Position numbers and translations under genes: made by a program. Of a stretch of DNA of 64,000 nt, positions 18,370 through 29,504 are shown piece by piece. Under the pieces are notes generated by a model, which saw only the letters and a list, made by a program, of their open reading frames with translations, was not told the DNA's origin and did not search any database. Every line of letters begins with the position of its first letter. Position 1 is the stretch's first letter. The DNA lies in the NCBI RefSeq assembly GCF_011927945.1, contig NZ_JAATJM010000001.1, positions 1,435,501 to 1,499,500 of the forward strand, written 5' to 3'. The DNA is from Brevundimonas alba (GTDB lineage: Bacteria > Pseudomonadota > Alphaproteobacteria > Caulobacterales > Caulobacteraceae).

Positions 18370-19554
18370 ATGACCGATCTGGATACCTTCCGCGCGGAGA
18401 CGCGGGCGTGGCTGGAGGCGAACTGCCCGGCGGAGTGCCGCGGGCCGGTGGCCAGCGACGAGGACCGGGTGTGGGGCGGGCGCAATGCGACCTTCCCGAC
18501 GCCGGCGCACAAGCTCTGGCTGGAGCGGATGGGCGAGCGGGGCTGGACGGCGCCGGAGTGGCCGGCCGAATACGGCGGAGGCGGGCTGAGCCGCGAACAG
18601 GCCAAGGTGCTGGCGTCGGAGATGCGCCGCATCGATGCGCAGGCGCCGCTGGCCAGTTTCGGCGTCTGGATGCTGGGCCCGGCCCTGTTGCAGTTCGGTA
18701 CCGAGGAGCAGAAGCAGCGTTTTCTGCCCGAGATCGTCCGGGGGGAGATACGCTGGTGCCAGGGCTATTCCGAGCCGGGCGCGGGGTCCGATCTGGCGGC
18801 GATCCAGACGCGGGCGGAGGATCGGGGGGACCACTGGATCGTCAACGGGCAGAAGGTCTGGACCTCCTACGCCGACAAGGCGGACTGGATCTTCTGTCTG
18901 GTCCGGACGGACCCGGAGGCGCCCAAGCATCTCGGCATTTCGTTCGTGCTGTTCGACATGGCGACGAAGGGTGTGTCGACGCGGCCGATCACCCTGATCA
19001 GCGGCAAGAGCCCGTTCTGCGAGACCTTCTTCGACGATGTGCGGGTGGAGAAGACGAACCTCGTCGGCACGCTGAACCGCGGTTGGGACGTGGCCAAGGC
19101 GCTGCTGGCGCATGAGCGGACGATGATCGGGGCCATGGGCGAGATCGGCGGCGGACGGCCGCTGGGGCAGGTGGCGACGGGGTCGCTGGGCCTCGACGAC
19201 GGTGGGCGGCTGGACGAGCCGATGCTCCGTGCCCGGATCGCCGAGCTGGAGGTGGACGCGGCGGCGTTCCGGCTGGCGATGGAGCGGACGGGCGATCTGG
19301 CCAAGGCCGGGCAGGCGCATCCGGCCATCGCCTCGATGCTGAAATACTATGGCTCCGAGCTGAACAAGCGGCGGCACGAACTGCTGATGGCGGCGGGCGG
19401 GTCGGACGCGCTGGAATGGGAGGGCGAGCGGTCGCGCGGGGGAGCGACGGCGCGCGACTGGCTGCGGACCAAGGCCAACTCCATCGAGGGCGGGACGTCC
19501 GAGGTCCAGCTCAACATCATCGCCAAACACCTGCTGCAATTGCCGGGCGCCTGA
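18370..19554 (+). CDS. Acyl-CoA dehydrogenase, catalytic-type subunit
   Basis: A 394-residue FAD-dependent acyl-CoA dehydrogenase. The FAD and substrate motifs are seen: QGYSEPGAGSDLA, WIVNGQKVWTSYA and, near the C-terminus, SIEGGTSEVQLNIIAKHLL. The last motif is normal for subunits that bind FAD fully. The next gene, 5 bases downstream, encodes a second, shorter homologue. This layout matches obligate alpha2beta2 dehydrogenases (FadE26/FadE27-like) that act on bulky acyl-CoA such as sterol side chains. Substrate is not determined. Confidence 0.87.
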   Translation: MTDLDTFRAETRAWLEANCPAECRGPVASDEDRVWGGRNATFPTPAHKLWLERMGERGWTAPEWPAEYGGGGLSREQAKVLASEMRRIDAQAPLASFGVWMLGPALLQFGTEEQKQRFLPEIVRGEIRWCQGYSEPGAGSDLAAIQTRAEDRGDHWIVNGQKVWTSYADKADWIFCLVRTDPEAPKHLGISFVLFDMATKGVSTRPITLISGKSPFCETFFDDVRVEKTNLVGTLNRGWDVAKALLAHERTMIGAMGEIGGGRPLGQVATGSLGLDDGGRLDEPMLRARIAELEVDAAAFRLAMERTGDLAKAGQAHPAIASMLKYYGSELNKRRHELLMAAGGSDALEWEGERSRGGATARDWLRTKANSIEGGTSEVQLNIIAKHLLQLPGA

Positions 19555-19559
19555 CCTCC

Positions 19560-20678
19560 ATGCCGCTGATCCTGACCGAAGAGCAGACCATGCTGAAGGA
19601 GGCCGCGGATGGCTTCCTGGGCGAGCACGCGCCGATCGCGCACCTGCGCAAGCTGAGGGACGAGCGTGATCCCGACGGGGTGTCGCGCGAGCTGTGGCGG
19701 GCGTTCGGCGAGATGGGTTTCGCCGGGGTGCTGATCCCGGAGGCGCATGGCGGCTCGGGATTGGGCGCGGTCGAGGCCGGGGTGGTGGCCGAGGCGCTGG
19801 GACGGACGTTGACGCCGTCGCCCTTCATGGGCTCCGGCGTGCTGGCGGCGACGGTGCTGGCGGGCGGATCGGACGAGCAGCAGGCGGCGTGGCTGCCGAA
19901 GATTGCGGCGGGCGAGGCGATCGTTTCGCTGGCGGTGGACGAGGGGCCCAAGCACGCGCCGGCGCGGATGACGGCCATGGCGGAGCGGTCGGGCAACGGC
20001 TTCCGGCTGAACGGGGCCAAGGGGTTCGTGCTGGACGGTCATGTCGCCGACGCGCTCATCGTGGCGGCGAAGACGGGCGAGGGGATCGGCCTGTTCCTGA
20101 TCGATCCGTCCACGGACGGTGTGGCGGTCGAGCGGACGGTGATGGTCGATGCGCACAATGCGGCGCGGGTGACGCTGACGGATGTCCAGGTCGATGCCGA
20201 TGCGCTGATCGGATCGGTCGAGGGCGGGGAGGCGCTGCTGGAGCGGGCGCTGAACCTGGGCCGGGCGTGCGCGGCGGCGTCGCTGACCGGGGCGGGGGAT
20301 CAGGCGTTCCAGACGACGCTGGAGTATCTTCGGACGCGCAAACAGTTCGGCAAGCTGATCGGCGAGTTCCAGGCGCTGCAGCACCGGGCGGCGCATCTCT
20401 TCTCGGAGATCGAGATCGCCCGGGCGGCGGTGATGGGCGCGCTGCAGGCGCTGGACGCGGGCAGGGACAGCGCGCCGCTGGCGGTGTCGGTGGCCAAGGC
20501 CAAGGCCGGGCGGGTGGCCGAACTGGCGGTGCAGGAGGCGGTGCAGATGCACGGCGGGGTCGGCATGACGGACGAGTTCGACGTCGGCCTGTTCATGAAG
20601 CGGGTGCGGGTGCTGAACGAACTGCTCGGAGACGCCGGGTTCCATCAGGAGCGGATGGCGCGGGCGCAGGGGTTCTGA
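19560..20678 (+). CDS. Acyl-CoA dehydrogenase-like partner subunit
   Basis: A 372-residue acyl-CoA dehydrogenase homologue beginning MPLILTEEQTMLKEAADGFL. The middle FAD region (TRKQFGKLIGEFQALQHR, VQMHGGVGMTDEFDVGLFMKR) is kept, but the chain ends shortly after it and has no EGTSE-type segment. This fits the non-catalytic half of a heteromeric enzyme. It is co-transcribed with the preceding gene (5-base gap). The ATG sits at the family N-terminus. Confidence 0.85.
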   Translation: MPLILTEEQTMLKEAADGFLGEHAPIAHLRKLRDERDPDGVSRELWRAFGEMGFAGVLIPEAHGGSGLGAVEAGVVAEALGRTLTPSPFMGSGVLAATVLAGGSDEQQAAWLPKIAAGEAIVSLAVDEGPKHAPARMTAMAERSGNGFRLNGAKGFVLDGHVADALIVAAKTGEGIGLFLIDPSTDGVAVERTVMVDAHNAARVTLTDVQVDADALIGSVEGGEALLERALNLGRACAAASLTGAGDQAFQTTLEYLRTRKQFGKLIGEFQALQHRAAHLFSEIEIARAAVMGALQALDAGRDSAPLAVSVAKAKAGRVAELAVQEAVQMHGGVGMTDEFDVGLFMKRVRVLNELLGDAGFHQERMARAQGF

Positions 20679-20691
20679 GAGGATCGACAGG

Positions 20692-21057
20692 ATGCTGTCC
20701 ATCGGACTTGCGCTCGTGGCCGTTGGACAAGACCCGCAGGTCCTGAACGGCGTGATCGTCCGCCCGCAATGGGTGGCGACGCCGACCGCCGAACAGATGA
20801 TGCCGGAAAGCATCCGCCGTCCTGAGGGGACAGACCACCTTCCATACGGCGAAGTGCAACTGCGCTGCGTGGTGCAGGCCGAGGGTCGACTCGACGAGTG
20901 CCGGATTGTCACCCTGTCGACGGCCTATCCGGAGCTGGGCGAAGCCGCCTTGGACGCCGCGAGATATTTCCGGCATGCGCCAAGACTTGAAAATGGTCCG
21001 CCTGCCGCGGGACTGGGCGTTCTTCTCAAGTTGCGCTGGGCTTCGCCGGCAGACTGA
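20692..21057 (+). CDS. TonB C-terminal-like domain protein
   Basis: A 121-residue protein with a weakly hydrophobic N-terminus and a C-terminal TonB-type domain ([21 protein letters not shown], ...[19 protein letters not shown]). It has no TonB membrane anchor or Pro-rich linker, so it is unlikely to energise receptors. In Caulobacterales, short secreted proteins with this domain are common and uncharacterised. It lies between the dehydrogenase pair and hmgA on the same strand. Confidence 0.75.
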   Translation: MLSIGLALVAVGQDPQVLNGVIVRPQWVATPTAEQMMPESIRRPEGTDHLPYGEVQLRCVVQAEGRLDECRIVTLSTAYPELGEAALDAARYFRHAPRLENGPPAAGLGVLLKLRWASPAD

Positions 21058-21115
21058 GCGGGGTAGTGTGTCGCCCGCAGCCCCGCTAAACCTCCCTCAC
21101 GGGAGACGACGCACC

Positions 21116-22414
21116 ATGACGACGCGAGCCAACGCGCCAGCCTATATGCCGGGGTTCGGCAATCATTTCTCGACCGAGGCTGTGGCGGGCGCCCTGCCTG
21201 AGGGGCGGAACTCGCCGCAGCGGACGCCGATGGGGCTGTATGCGGAGCAGTTGTCGGGGACGGCGTTCACGGCCCCGCGGAGTGAGAACCGCCGGTCGTG
21301 GCTGTACCGGCTGAGGCCGTCGGCGCAGCATCCGGCGTACAAGCCGTTTCATCAGGGGCTGGTGAGGTCGGGGCCGTTCCACGAAGCGCCGCCGTCGCCG
21401 AACCGGATGCGCTGGGACCCGCTGCCGATGCCGGCCGAGCCGACAGACTGGGTCGAGGGGCTGGTGACCTATGGCGGCAACGGAGACGCCGAGGCCGGGA
21501 TCGGGACGGGCATCCACCTGTATGCCGCCAACCGGTCGATGACAGACCGGGTCTTCTACTGCGCCGACGGCGAGCTGCTGATCGTGCCGCAGATGGGGGA
21601 ACAGGCCTTCGTCACCGAGATGGGCCGGATCGACGCTCGGCCGGGCGAGATCGTGGTCATTCCGCGTGGCGTGCGGTTCCGGGTGGAGTGCTCCGGCCCG
21701 ATCCGGGGGTATGTCTGCGAGAACTACGGGGCCGCGTTCCGGCTGCCGGATCTGGGGCCGATCGGCTCGAACGGACTGGCCAATCCGCGGGATTTCCAGA
21801 CGCCCGTGGCGGCGTTCGAGGACGTGGATCGCCAGACGGAGTGCGTGCAGAAATTCGGCGGGCGGCTGTACAGCACGACCTTCGATCACAGTCCGCTGGA
21901 CGTGGTCGCCTGGCACGGCAACAACGCGCCGTACAAATACGATACGGCGACGTTCAACACGATCGGCACGGTCAGCTTCGACCATCCGGACCCCTCGATC
22001 TTCACGGTGCTGACGTCGCCGAGTGATACGCCGGGCGTGGCCAACGCGGACTTCGTGATCTTCCCGCCGCGCTGGATGGTGGCCGAGGACACCTTCCGCC
22101 CGCCGTGGTTCCACCGGAACGTCATGAGCGAGTTCATGGGGCTGGTGACCGGCGAATATGACGCCAAGGAGGGCGGGTTCGCGCCGGGCGGGGCCAGCCT
22201 GCACAACTGCATGAGCGGTCACGGGCCGGATCAGGCCAGCTATGACAAGGCGGTCGCGGCCGATCTGAAGCCGGTCAAGATCGAGAATACACTGGCCTTC
22301 ATGTTCGAGACGCGCATGCCGATCCGCACCACGGAATGGGCGCAAACCTCGCCGACCATGCAACTGGACTACGACGACGTGTGGACGGGATTCAAAAAGG
22401 GGCGGGTCGGGTAG
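21116..22414 (+). CDS. hmgA: Homogentisate 1,2-dioxygenase
   Basis: A 432-residue Fe(II) dioxygenase opening the ring of homogentisate to maleylacetoacetate in tyrosine and phenylalanine breakdown. Family blocks are intact: [13 protein letters not shown] at the N-terminus, [14 protein letters not shown], the iron-ligand region [14 protein letters not shown] with His-x-x-x-x-Glu, and [15 protein letters not shown]. Usual length. The ATG is preceded by a GGGAGACG ribosome binding site (21101-21108). The partner genes hpd, maiA and fahA are not in the window. Confidence 0.96.
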   Translation: MTTRANAPAYMPGFGNHFSTEAVAGALPEGRNSPQRTPMGLYAEQLSGTAFTAPRSENRRSWLYRLRPSAQHPAYKPFHQGLVRSGPFHEAPPSPNRMRWDPLPMPAEPTDWVEGLVTYGGNGDAEAGIGTGIHLYAANRSMTDRVFYCADGELLIVPQMGEQAFVTEMGRIDARPGEIVVIPRGVRFRVECSGPIRGYVCENYGAAFRLPDLGPIGSNGLANPRDFQTPVAAFEDVDRQTECVQKFGGRLYSTTFDHSPLDVVAWHGNNAPYKYDTATFNTIGTVSFDHPDPSIFTVLTSPSDTPGVANADFVIFPPRWMVAEDTFRPPWFHRNVMSEFMGLVTGEYDAKEGGFAPGGASLHNCMSGHGPDQASYDKAVAADLKPVKIENTLAFMFETRMPIRTTEWAQTSPTMQLDYDDVWTGFKKGRVG

Positions 22415-22797
22415 TGGTGCGATCGGCGACCTTGTTCTTGCTGGTGCTGATGATCGCCGGCGGCGTCAACGCCCAGCCGACACAATCAGGGCCAGCGTAC
22501 GTCCGCGGGGAACAACCCGCGCCTTACTCTGAATGGCTCGCCTGCGAGCAGGGCGGAGGCGAGATGAGGCGGGAAGGATTCCGGCAGCTCTACATGTGCG
22601 TCACGCGGTTCCGCGATGCCGGAAGGGTCTGCGACGCCAAGAGCGACTGCGAAGGTCAGTGCTTCGGCCGACCTGGTCGAACGCACCGCATTGGCCAAGC
22701 CGCTACAGGCATCTGCCAGGCCGATACCGCGGAGGCCTTCGGGTGTCGAACCCGCGTCGATGGTGGTCGCGTTGTAAGTCAGATGTGTATTGATTGA
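22414..22797 (+). CDS. Cysteine-rich secreted protein, paralogue 1
   Basis: A protein of about 127 residues with a signal peptide (VRSATLFLLVLMIAGGVNA). The mature part has eight cysteines arranged as C-x(n)-YMCV-x-FRDAG-x2-C-x5-DCEGQC-x(n)-G-x-C-x8-GC-x10-MCID. The next gene encodes a protein with the same spacing, so the two are a tandem duplication. The conserved cysteines suggest disulphides in the periplasm. The start is GTG 22414 or 22417, overlapping or abutting the hmgA stop. Function unknown. Confidence 0.75.
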   Translation: MVRSATLFLLVLMIAGGVNAQPTQSGPAYVRGEQPAPYSEWLACEQGGGEMRREGFRQLYMCVTRFRDAGRVCDAKSDCEGQCFGRPGRTHRIGQAATGICQADTAEAFGCRTRVDGGRVVSQMCID

Positions 22798-22820
22798 CCC
22801 GTTCAGACAGGATGCCCCTT

Positions 22821-23231
22821 ATGCGCTCAGTTCTAATTCTCGTCGCGGCCCTGTTCGCCGTCGCCTGCCAGCCGATGCCCGCGGACGGGGGAAAGACCGA
22901 TCTGGCCCAGTCGTCGGGGCAGGTTCCGGTCCAGACCCCGGCGCAGAGCGCGGCCGGTGGAACGGACGCGGCGGCGTGCGCGGCCCAGGGCGGCAAGATG
23001 CTGCCGCAGGGACGGATGCAGACGATGCGCTGCGTGATCTCCTATACCGACGCCGGGAACCGCTGCACCGATGGCGGCCAGTGCCAGGGCGACTGCCGGG
23101 TCGAGGCCGCAGCCGAAGCGCCGAACGCCGGGGCGGCGGCGGTCGGCCAGTGCCAGGCCACCAGCAGCCGCTTCGGCTGCTACACCACCGTCAAGGACGG
23201 CAAGGCCGAAGCCACGATCTGCGTCGACTGA
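22821..23231 (+). CDS. Cysteine-rich lipoprotein, paralogue 2
   Basis: A 136-residue protein with a lipoprotein signal (MRSVLILVAALFAVAC, lipid-accepting Cys16). A disordered Gln/Pro/Ala linker follows, then a cysteine-rich domain: MRCVISYTDAGNRCTDGGQC, GDC, GQCQATSSRFGCYTTV and ICVD. Cysteine spacing is the same as in the preceding gene. ATG 22821 is chosen because ACAGGA lies 8 bases before it; an ATG three codons upstream is too close to that site. Unknown function. Confidence 0.78.
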   Translation: MRSVLILVAALFAVACQPMPADGGKTDLAQSSGQVPVQTPAQSAAGGTDAAACAAQGGKMLPQGRMQTMRCVISYTDAGNRCTDGGQCQGDCRVEAAAEAPNAGAAAVGQCQATSSRFGCYTTVKDGKAEATICVD

Positions 23232-23270
23232 CCGGATGCATCCGGCGTCCAGCCGCGGCGTTGCCGTGAC

Positions 23271-23987
23271 ATGACACTGCCCGAGATCGCCGCCCTGCTG
23301 GGCCTGAACCTGGTCCTGTCGCTGGCGGCGATGGCGGCTGCATGGGCCGTGGCCTGGCGAACCGGCAAGTCCGGTCTGGTCGACGGCGTCTGGCCGCTGG
23401 TCATGCTGCTGATGGCGGGGACGACCTTTCTGATCGTGGACGGCGACCCGGTTCGCAAGGCGCTGCTGCTCTGGCTGACCGGGCTGTGGGCCGTGCGCGA
23501 GGCATGGCGCGGGCTGTCGCCAAGGCTGAGGCTCAAGGCGGATGCACGCTACGCCCGCGTGTTCGAGAACAGCACGGGGCTGAAGACCACGGCCGCGGCG
23601 CCGCTGCTGTTGTGCTTCCTGCCGCAGGGGGCGCTGGGGTGGCTGACCGCCCTGCCGGCCCAGCTGGGACAAGTCGAATTCGCCCCGACGGTCGGATGGC
23701 TGGGTTGGTCCGGCGCGGTGCTGGCGGTGGCCGGCATGGCGGCGGCGGCGCTGGGCGATCTGCGACCGCAGGTGTTCGGCGGCGAGCGGGTGGCGGCGAA
23801 GGGACGGATCGGGTCGGCCTGGGCTCTCTGGCTCAAGCGCCCGGACTATCTCGGCGATCTGGCCGTCTGGTGGGGGCTGTTCCTGATCGCAGCGGAGACG
23901 GGGCCGGGTCGTTGGTCCATCGCCGGGCCTGTGTTCCTGACCGTGGCGCTGACCCACTGGGCGCAACGGAAAACCCCCGCCGCGTGA
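23271..23987 (+). CDS. DUF1295 membrane protein (steroid 5-alpha-reductase-like)
   Basis: A 238-residue protein with six or so membrane helices. The C-terminal part matches DUF1295/isoprenylcysteine methyltransferase-like folds (LWLKRPDYLGDLAVWWGLFL). These proteins are related to NADPH-dependent steroid 5-alpha-reductases, but the bacterial substrate is unknown. Its C-terminal codons overlap a terminator hairpin that serves the convergent lipoprotein gene. Confidence 0.78.
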   Translation: MTLPEIAALLGLNLVLSLAAMAAAWAVAWRTGKSGLVDGVWPLVMLLMAGTTFLIVDGDPVRKALLLWLTGLWAVREAWRGLSPRLRLKADARYARVFENSTGLKTTAAAPLLLCFLPQGALGWLTALPAQLGQVEFAPTVGWLGWSGAVLAVAGMAAAALGDLRPQVFGGERVAAKGRIGSAWALWLKRPDYLGDLAVWWGLFLIAAETGPGRWSIAGPVFLTVALTHWAQRKTPAA

Positions 23988-23997
23988 GCGACGGGGG
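23970..23997 (-). terminator. Intrinsic terminator for the convergent lipoprotein gene
   Basis: On the minus strand CCCCCGTCG-ctcac-GCGGCGGGGG is followed by TTTT. It sits inside the last codons of the DUF1295 gene and 50 bases after the lipoprotein stop. Confidence 0.6.
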
Positions 23998-24016
23998 CTG
24001 ACCGTTCGAAGAAGTT

Positions 24017-24040
24017 CGCCGGGGTCATGAACCCCCGGCG
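24017..24040. terminator. Perfect hairpin between convergent genes
   Basis: CGCCGGGG-(8 nt)-CCCCGGCG, an 8-bp perfect stem in the 62-base gap between two convergent genes. No T-run on either side, so it may act as a transcript-end structure rather than a complete intrinsic terminator. Confidence 0.5.
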
Positions 24041-24049
24041 TAGTTCGTC

Positions 24050-24310
24050 TTACTGACCCGGGTTCGCCGTCGAAGGCGAGGTGTTCGGGGTGTTCTCGGT
24101 GGTCATGCCGCCGTCGGCGTTGCCGGCTTGTTGCTCGATGGCGTCAGCCTTTTCGTTAAGCGCGGTTTCCTGCGACTCGGTCGGAGCGGCCGCGGCCTGC
24201 TCTTCCAGGGCGTCCGCTTTGACTTCGGCGGCGTTGTCGGCCGGGCTGTTGCAGGCGGCGAGGCCGGCGAAGGCGAGGGCGGCGGCAGAGGCGATGATCA
24301 GCTTACGCAT
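24050..24310 (-). CDS. Small lipoprotein, hypothetical
   Basis: An 86-residue protein. The lipoprotein signal ends in FAGLAAC with Cys21 as the lipid site. The mature part is short, Ala/Glu/Gln-rich and predicted helical or disordered (AAEVKADALEEQAAAAPTESQ, AIEQQAGNADGGMTTENTPN), with two partly repeated KADALEEQ/KADAIEQQ units. It resembles abundant alphaproteobacterial envelope lipoproteins of unknown role. AAGGAAC lies 6 bases before the ATG, fixing the start; the open frame continues upstream without a signal. Confidence 0.82.
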   Translation of the reverse strand: MRKLIIASAAALAFAGLAACNSPADNAAEVKADALEEQAAAAPTESQETALNEKADAIEQQAGNADGGMTTENTPNTSPSTANPGQ

Positions 24311-24397
24311 TGTGAGTTCCTTCCACAGTGGAGCCTCCATAATGCGCCGCTTCGGACTTGGTTCACGTCCGCGTGACCAAAAAGTGAGATTCCCGAC

Positions 24398-25375
24398 TTA
24401 AACCGCCTCAGCGAAGGCCACGCGGGCCGCTCCGAGCAAGGCTGCGTGCTTGTGCAGGATAACGTGGGTGGGGATTGCCGCCATGTAGTCGGTGAACCGG
24501 CCCTTGCGTTCAAACCGTTCACGGAACGGGCTCGACTGCAGGAACGGCAGGATGCGCGGAGCGATGCCGCCGGCGATGTAGACGCCGCCGCGAGCGCCGG
24601 TCGTCAGGGCGATGTCGCCGGCCACGGCGCCGAGGATGGCGCAGAAACGAGCGAGGGTGGCGCCGCAGGCGCTGCGCGGATCGGCGAGCGCCTCGTCCGT
24701 GATCTGGGCCGGGTCGTCGATGTGGGTCTCGCGCCCGTCGATCTCGGCCAAAGCGCGGTGCATGTTGAGCAGGCCGGGGCCGCAGATCAGCCGCTCGATC
24801 GAGACGCGGTCGTAACGGCGGCGCAGGATGCGCAGGATCTCGTCCTCGATCGCATCGCCGGGGGCGAAACAGGCGTGCCCACCCTCGGAGGGCATGGCCA
24901 GTTCATTGCCGCGGCCATCGCGCACCAGAGCCGAGACGCCAAAGCCGGTGCCGGGGCCGAGCACGGCGATGGCGGACTGGGGATCGCCTTCCTCGGGACC
25001 GCCCAGCGACGCCAGTTCGTCTTGCGGCACGACAGGTGCGCCCCAGGCGAGGGCCTCGAAGTCGTTGATCAGGCGGACGGGCTCGAGGCCGAGCGTGCCG
25101 AGTTCCTGTTCCGACACGCGCCAAGGCGAGTTGGTCAGGTCGATGGCGCCGTCGGTCACCGGACCGGCGACGGCGATGACGCCCGAGGTCGGCTTGACGT
25201 CGCAGCCGTCGATGAAGGCCTTCACCCCGCCGAGGAAGGTCGGGTGATCCGCGCCCTTGAAGCTCTGGTGATGCTCCAGCACCGGGCGGCCGTTGATCAT
25301 GTGGGCGATGGCGAAGCGGGCGTTGGTGCCGCCGACGTCGCCGACCAGCAGCGTCTTGTCCCAAGCGATGGTCAT
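24398..25375 (-). CDS. glk: Glucokinase
   Basis: A 325-residue ROK-unrelated, E. coli-type glucokinase phosphorylating glucose to glucose 6-phosphate. Visible motifs: phosphate-binding LLVGDVGGTNARFAIA, the catalytic-Asp region INDFEALAWG, and the GPGTGFGVS and EGGH segments. It is the last gene of the zwf-pgl-edd-glk set, 52 bases after edd, so glucose activation is co-expressed with the pathway that consumes it. The start is the ATG nine residues before the VGDVGGTN block; longer in-frame starts add non-homologous sequence. Confidence 0.94.
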   Translation of the reverse strand: MTIAWDKTLLVGDVGGTNARFAIAHMINGRPVLEHHQSFKGADHPTFLGGVKAFIDGCDVKPTSGVIAVAGPVTDGAIDLTNSPWRVSEQELGTLGLEPVRLINDFEALAWGAPVVPQDELASLGGPEEGDPQSAIAVLGPGTGFGVSALVRDGRGNELAMPSEGGHACFAPGDAIEDEILRILRRRYDRVSIERLICGPGLLNMHRALAEIDGRETHIDDPAQITDEALADPRSACGATLARFCAILGAVAGDIALTTGARGGVYIAGGIAPRILPFLQSSPFRERFERKGRFTDYMAAIPTHVILHKHAALLGAARVAFAEAV

Positions 25376-25427
25376 TGGATGTTTGCCCTGTCGTTCGCCG
25401 CGCGGCGGCTCTCTGCTTGAGGGAGCG

Positions 25428-27329
25428 TCATGCGTCGACCGCGCGGTCGACGAGGTTCGGGTCGGGCTGGCTGTCGTTCCATTCCGATCCGGCGGTCGGG
25501 GCCGGGAAGCAGACGGTGGCGCCCTGCTCGGCGGTCGAGACGACATGGCGGAAGGCGCCGAACAGCTCGCGGCCATAGCCCCAAGCGGAGCCGCTGGCGT
25601 GCTCCGGCGAGCGGACGGCGGCTGTCCGGGAGGACAGGTCGACGCCGACGGTGGTCAGCACGCCGGCCTCGGGATCGAGCCGGATGATGTCGCCGTCGCG
25701 GACGCGGGCCAGCATGCCGCCCGCGAGCGCTTCGGGCGAGACGTGGATGGCGGCGGGCGTCTTGCCCGAGGCGCCGGACATGCGGCCGTCAGTGACGAAG
25801 GCGACCTTGAAGCCCTTGTCCTGCAGCACGCCGAGGGCCGGCGAGAGGCTGTGCAGTTCCGGCATTCCGTTCGCCTTGGGGCCCTGGAAGCGCAGGACGA
25901 CGACCACGTCGCGGGCGAGCTTGCCGTCCTTGAACGCCTGAAGGGCGTCTTCCTGGGTTTCGAAGACCATGGCGGGCGCCTCGATGACGCGGTTCTCCGG
26001 CTTGACGGCCGAGACCTTGATCACGGCGCGGCCGAGGTCGCCCTGAACCAGACGCAGGCCGCCCTCCCGGTCGAAGGGGGCGGAGGCGGGGCGGAGAATG
26101 TCCGTATCCAGACTCTCCGTGACGCCGTCGCGCCAGACCAGCTCGCCGTCGACCAAGGACGGCTCCTGGAAATAGTGATGGATGCCGGGACCCATGATGG
26201 TCTGGACGTCGGAATGGATGTTGCCGGCCTGGGCGAGTTCGCGAGCGACGAAGGCGACGCCGCCAGCGGCCTGGAAGGCGTTCACGTCCGCCGAGCCGTT
26301 GGGATAGACGCGGGCCAGCAGGGGGGTGACCGAGCTGAGCTGGTCCATGTCGGTCCAGTCGATCAGGACGCCCGCCGCGCGCGCCATGGCCACGAGGTGG
26401 ATGGCGTGGTTGGTCGAGCCGCCGGTGGCGAGCAGGGCCACGACCATGTTGACTACCGACTTCTCGTCGACGACGTCGGCCATCCGGCCCTGTCCCTCGC
26501 GGGCCAGTTCGACCGCGCGCTTGGCGGCGGCGGCGGTGAGGGCGTCGCGCAGACCGGTCTCCGGATGGACGAAGGCGGTCGAGGGCATGTGCAGGCCGCA
26601 CAGCTCCATCATCATCTGGTTGGAGTTGGCCGTGCCGTAGAAGGTGCAGGTGCCGGGCGAGTGGTAGGAGCCGATCTCGCTCTCCAGCAGGGTCTGACGG
26701 TCGACCTGGTTCTGGGCGTAGAGGGCGCGGACGCGGGCCTTCTCCGCGTTGGGAATGCCGCTGGGCATGGGACCGGCGGGGGCGAAGACGACAGGCAGGT
26801 GCCCGAAGGCCAGCGAGCCCATGAACAGCCCGGGCACGATCTTGTCGCAGACGCCGAGGCAGATGACAGAGTCGAAGGCGTCGTGGGTCAGGGCGACGCC
26901 GGTCGACATGGCGATGACGTCGCGGCTGAACAGCGACAGCTCCATGCCGGGACGTCCTTGGGTGACGCCGTCGCACATGGCGGGGGTGCCACCGGCGACC
27001 TGTGCCGTGGCCCCGACCTCGCGCACCGCCTCGCGGATGATGTGCGGGAAGCGCTCGAACGGCTGATGGGCCGAGAGCATGTCGTTGTAGGCGGTGACGA
27101 CGCCGACGTTGGGCGCCGTGCCGGACATGGCCGTCAGCTTGTCCTTGATGGGATTGCCGGCGAAGGCGTGGGCCCAGTTGGCGCAGCTGAGCTTGGCGCG
27201 GGCGACGCCCGAGGCTCCGGCGGCGTCCATGCGGCGGAGGTAGTCGGAGCGGGTGGCGCGGGAGCGCTCGACGATGCGGGCGGTGACCTCGGCGACGACG
27301 GGGTTCAGGGCGGGAGCGGTGCTTGGCAT
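25428..27329 (-). CDS. edd: Phosphogluconate dehydratase
   Basis: A 633-residue IlvD/Edd-family [4Fe-4S] dehydratase converting 6-phosphogluconate to KDPG. The cluster cysteines lie in [19 protein letters not shown] and [12 protein letters not shown], and the C-terminal [15 protein letters not shown] block is present. Its length is slightly above the ~608 typical. The start codon overlaps the pgl stop by one base (TGATG). The aldolase that uses its product is encoded separately at 14.8 kb. Confidence 0.96.
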   Translation of the reverse strand: MPSTAPALNPVVAEVTARIVERSRATRSDYLRRMDAAGASGVARAKLSCANWAHAFAGNPIKDKLTAMSGTAPNVGVVTAYNDMLSAHQPFERFPHIIREAVREVGATAQVAGGTPAMCDGVTQGRPGMELSLFSRDVIAMSTGVALTHDAFDSVICLGVCDKIVPGLFMGSLAFGHLPVVFAPAGPMPSGIPNAEKARVRALYAQNQVDRQTLLESEIGSYHSPGTCTFYGTANSNQMMMELCGLHMPSTAFVHPETGLRDALTAAAAKRAVELAREGQGRMADVVDEKSVVNMVVALLATGGSTNHAIHLVAMARAAGVLIDWTDMDQLSSVTPLLARVYPNGSADVNAFQAAGGVAFVARELAQAGNIHSDVQTIMGPGIHHYFQEPSLVDGELVWRDGVTESLDTDILRPASAPFDREGGLRLVQGDLGRAVIKVSAVKPENRVIEAPAMVFETQEDALQAFKDGKLARDVVVVLRFQGPKANGMPELHSLSPALGVLQDKGFKVAFVTDGRMSGASGKTPAAIHVSPEALAGGMLARVRDGDIIRLDPEAGVLTTVGVDLSSRTAAVRSPEHASGSAWGYGRELFGAFRHVVSTAEQGATVCFPAPTAGSEWNDSQPDPNLVDRAVDA

Positions 27330-28028
27330 CAGGCCTTCTCCGTCCACAGAACGTCGAGCGGGACGCCGTTGGCGACGAGGGCGGCGATCGGCTGGGTGTT
27401 GGGATCGCCGGCGGCCTCGCGCTCGAAGACATCGCGCTTGGCGGCGCCGGTGAGGGCGAGGACCACCCGGCGGGCGCCCATCAGATAGGGCAGGTTGATC
27501 GACAGCCGCTCAAGCGTTGGGCCACGGCCGTCGCGGCCGGTGGGCACGCCGAGGACGGTCGGGTTCAGCTTCGGGGAGAGCAGCGATTTCAGGGTGGGGC
27601 TTTCGGGGAACATGGAGCAGATATGGCCATCCTCCCCCATGCCGAGAAGGACCGCGTCGAGATGTCCGCCCTCGGTGGCGAGCGCGTGGGCCGCGACGGC
27701 GGCGGCGCGGTCGACGGTGACCTGCGGTGAATAGAGGGGGACGAAGCGGCTGGTGGCGGCGGGGCCGTTCAGCAGGGTCCGCTTCATCAGGGCGGCGTTG
27801 GACTCGGGCGAGGACTCGGGGACGTAACGCTCATCGACAAGGGTGACGACGATGCGGGGCCAGTCGAGCGGCGCCTGGGACAGACGGGCGTAGATCGGGG
27901 AGGGCGTCGAGCCGCCGGCTCCGGCGAAGACAGCCTTGCCGGATTCGGCCAAGGCGGCGGACAGCGTCTCTGTCAGGCGGGCGGCGCAGGCGGCGGCCCA
28001 GCTATCGGCGTCGGGAAGGGTTTCGACC

Positions 28029-28036
<8 letters not shown>
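27329..28036 (-). CDS. pgl: 6-phosphogluconolactonase
   Basis: A 235-residue NagB/SOL-family lactonase. Family motifs: FAGAGGSTPSPIYARLS, VTLVDERYVPESSPESN and LLGMGEDGHICSMFP. It hydrolyses 6-phosphogluconolactone made by the upstream zwf product. The gene overlaps the end of zwf by 8 bases and the start of edd by 1 base, so the three are translationally coupled. Confidence 0.95.
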
Positions 28037-29489
<1,453 letters not shown>

Positions 29490-29504
29490 GCGCTCTCCTC
29501 AGGT

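Noticed and set aside
25293..27488. Long plus-strand frame opposite edd and glk
   Set aside because: Val/Gly/Asp-rich shadow with no recognisable domain; edd on the other strand has all catalytic motifs.
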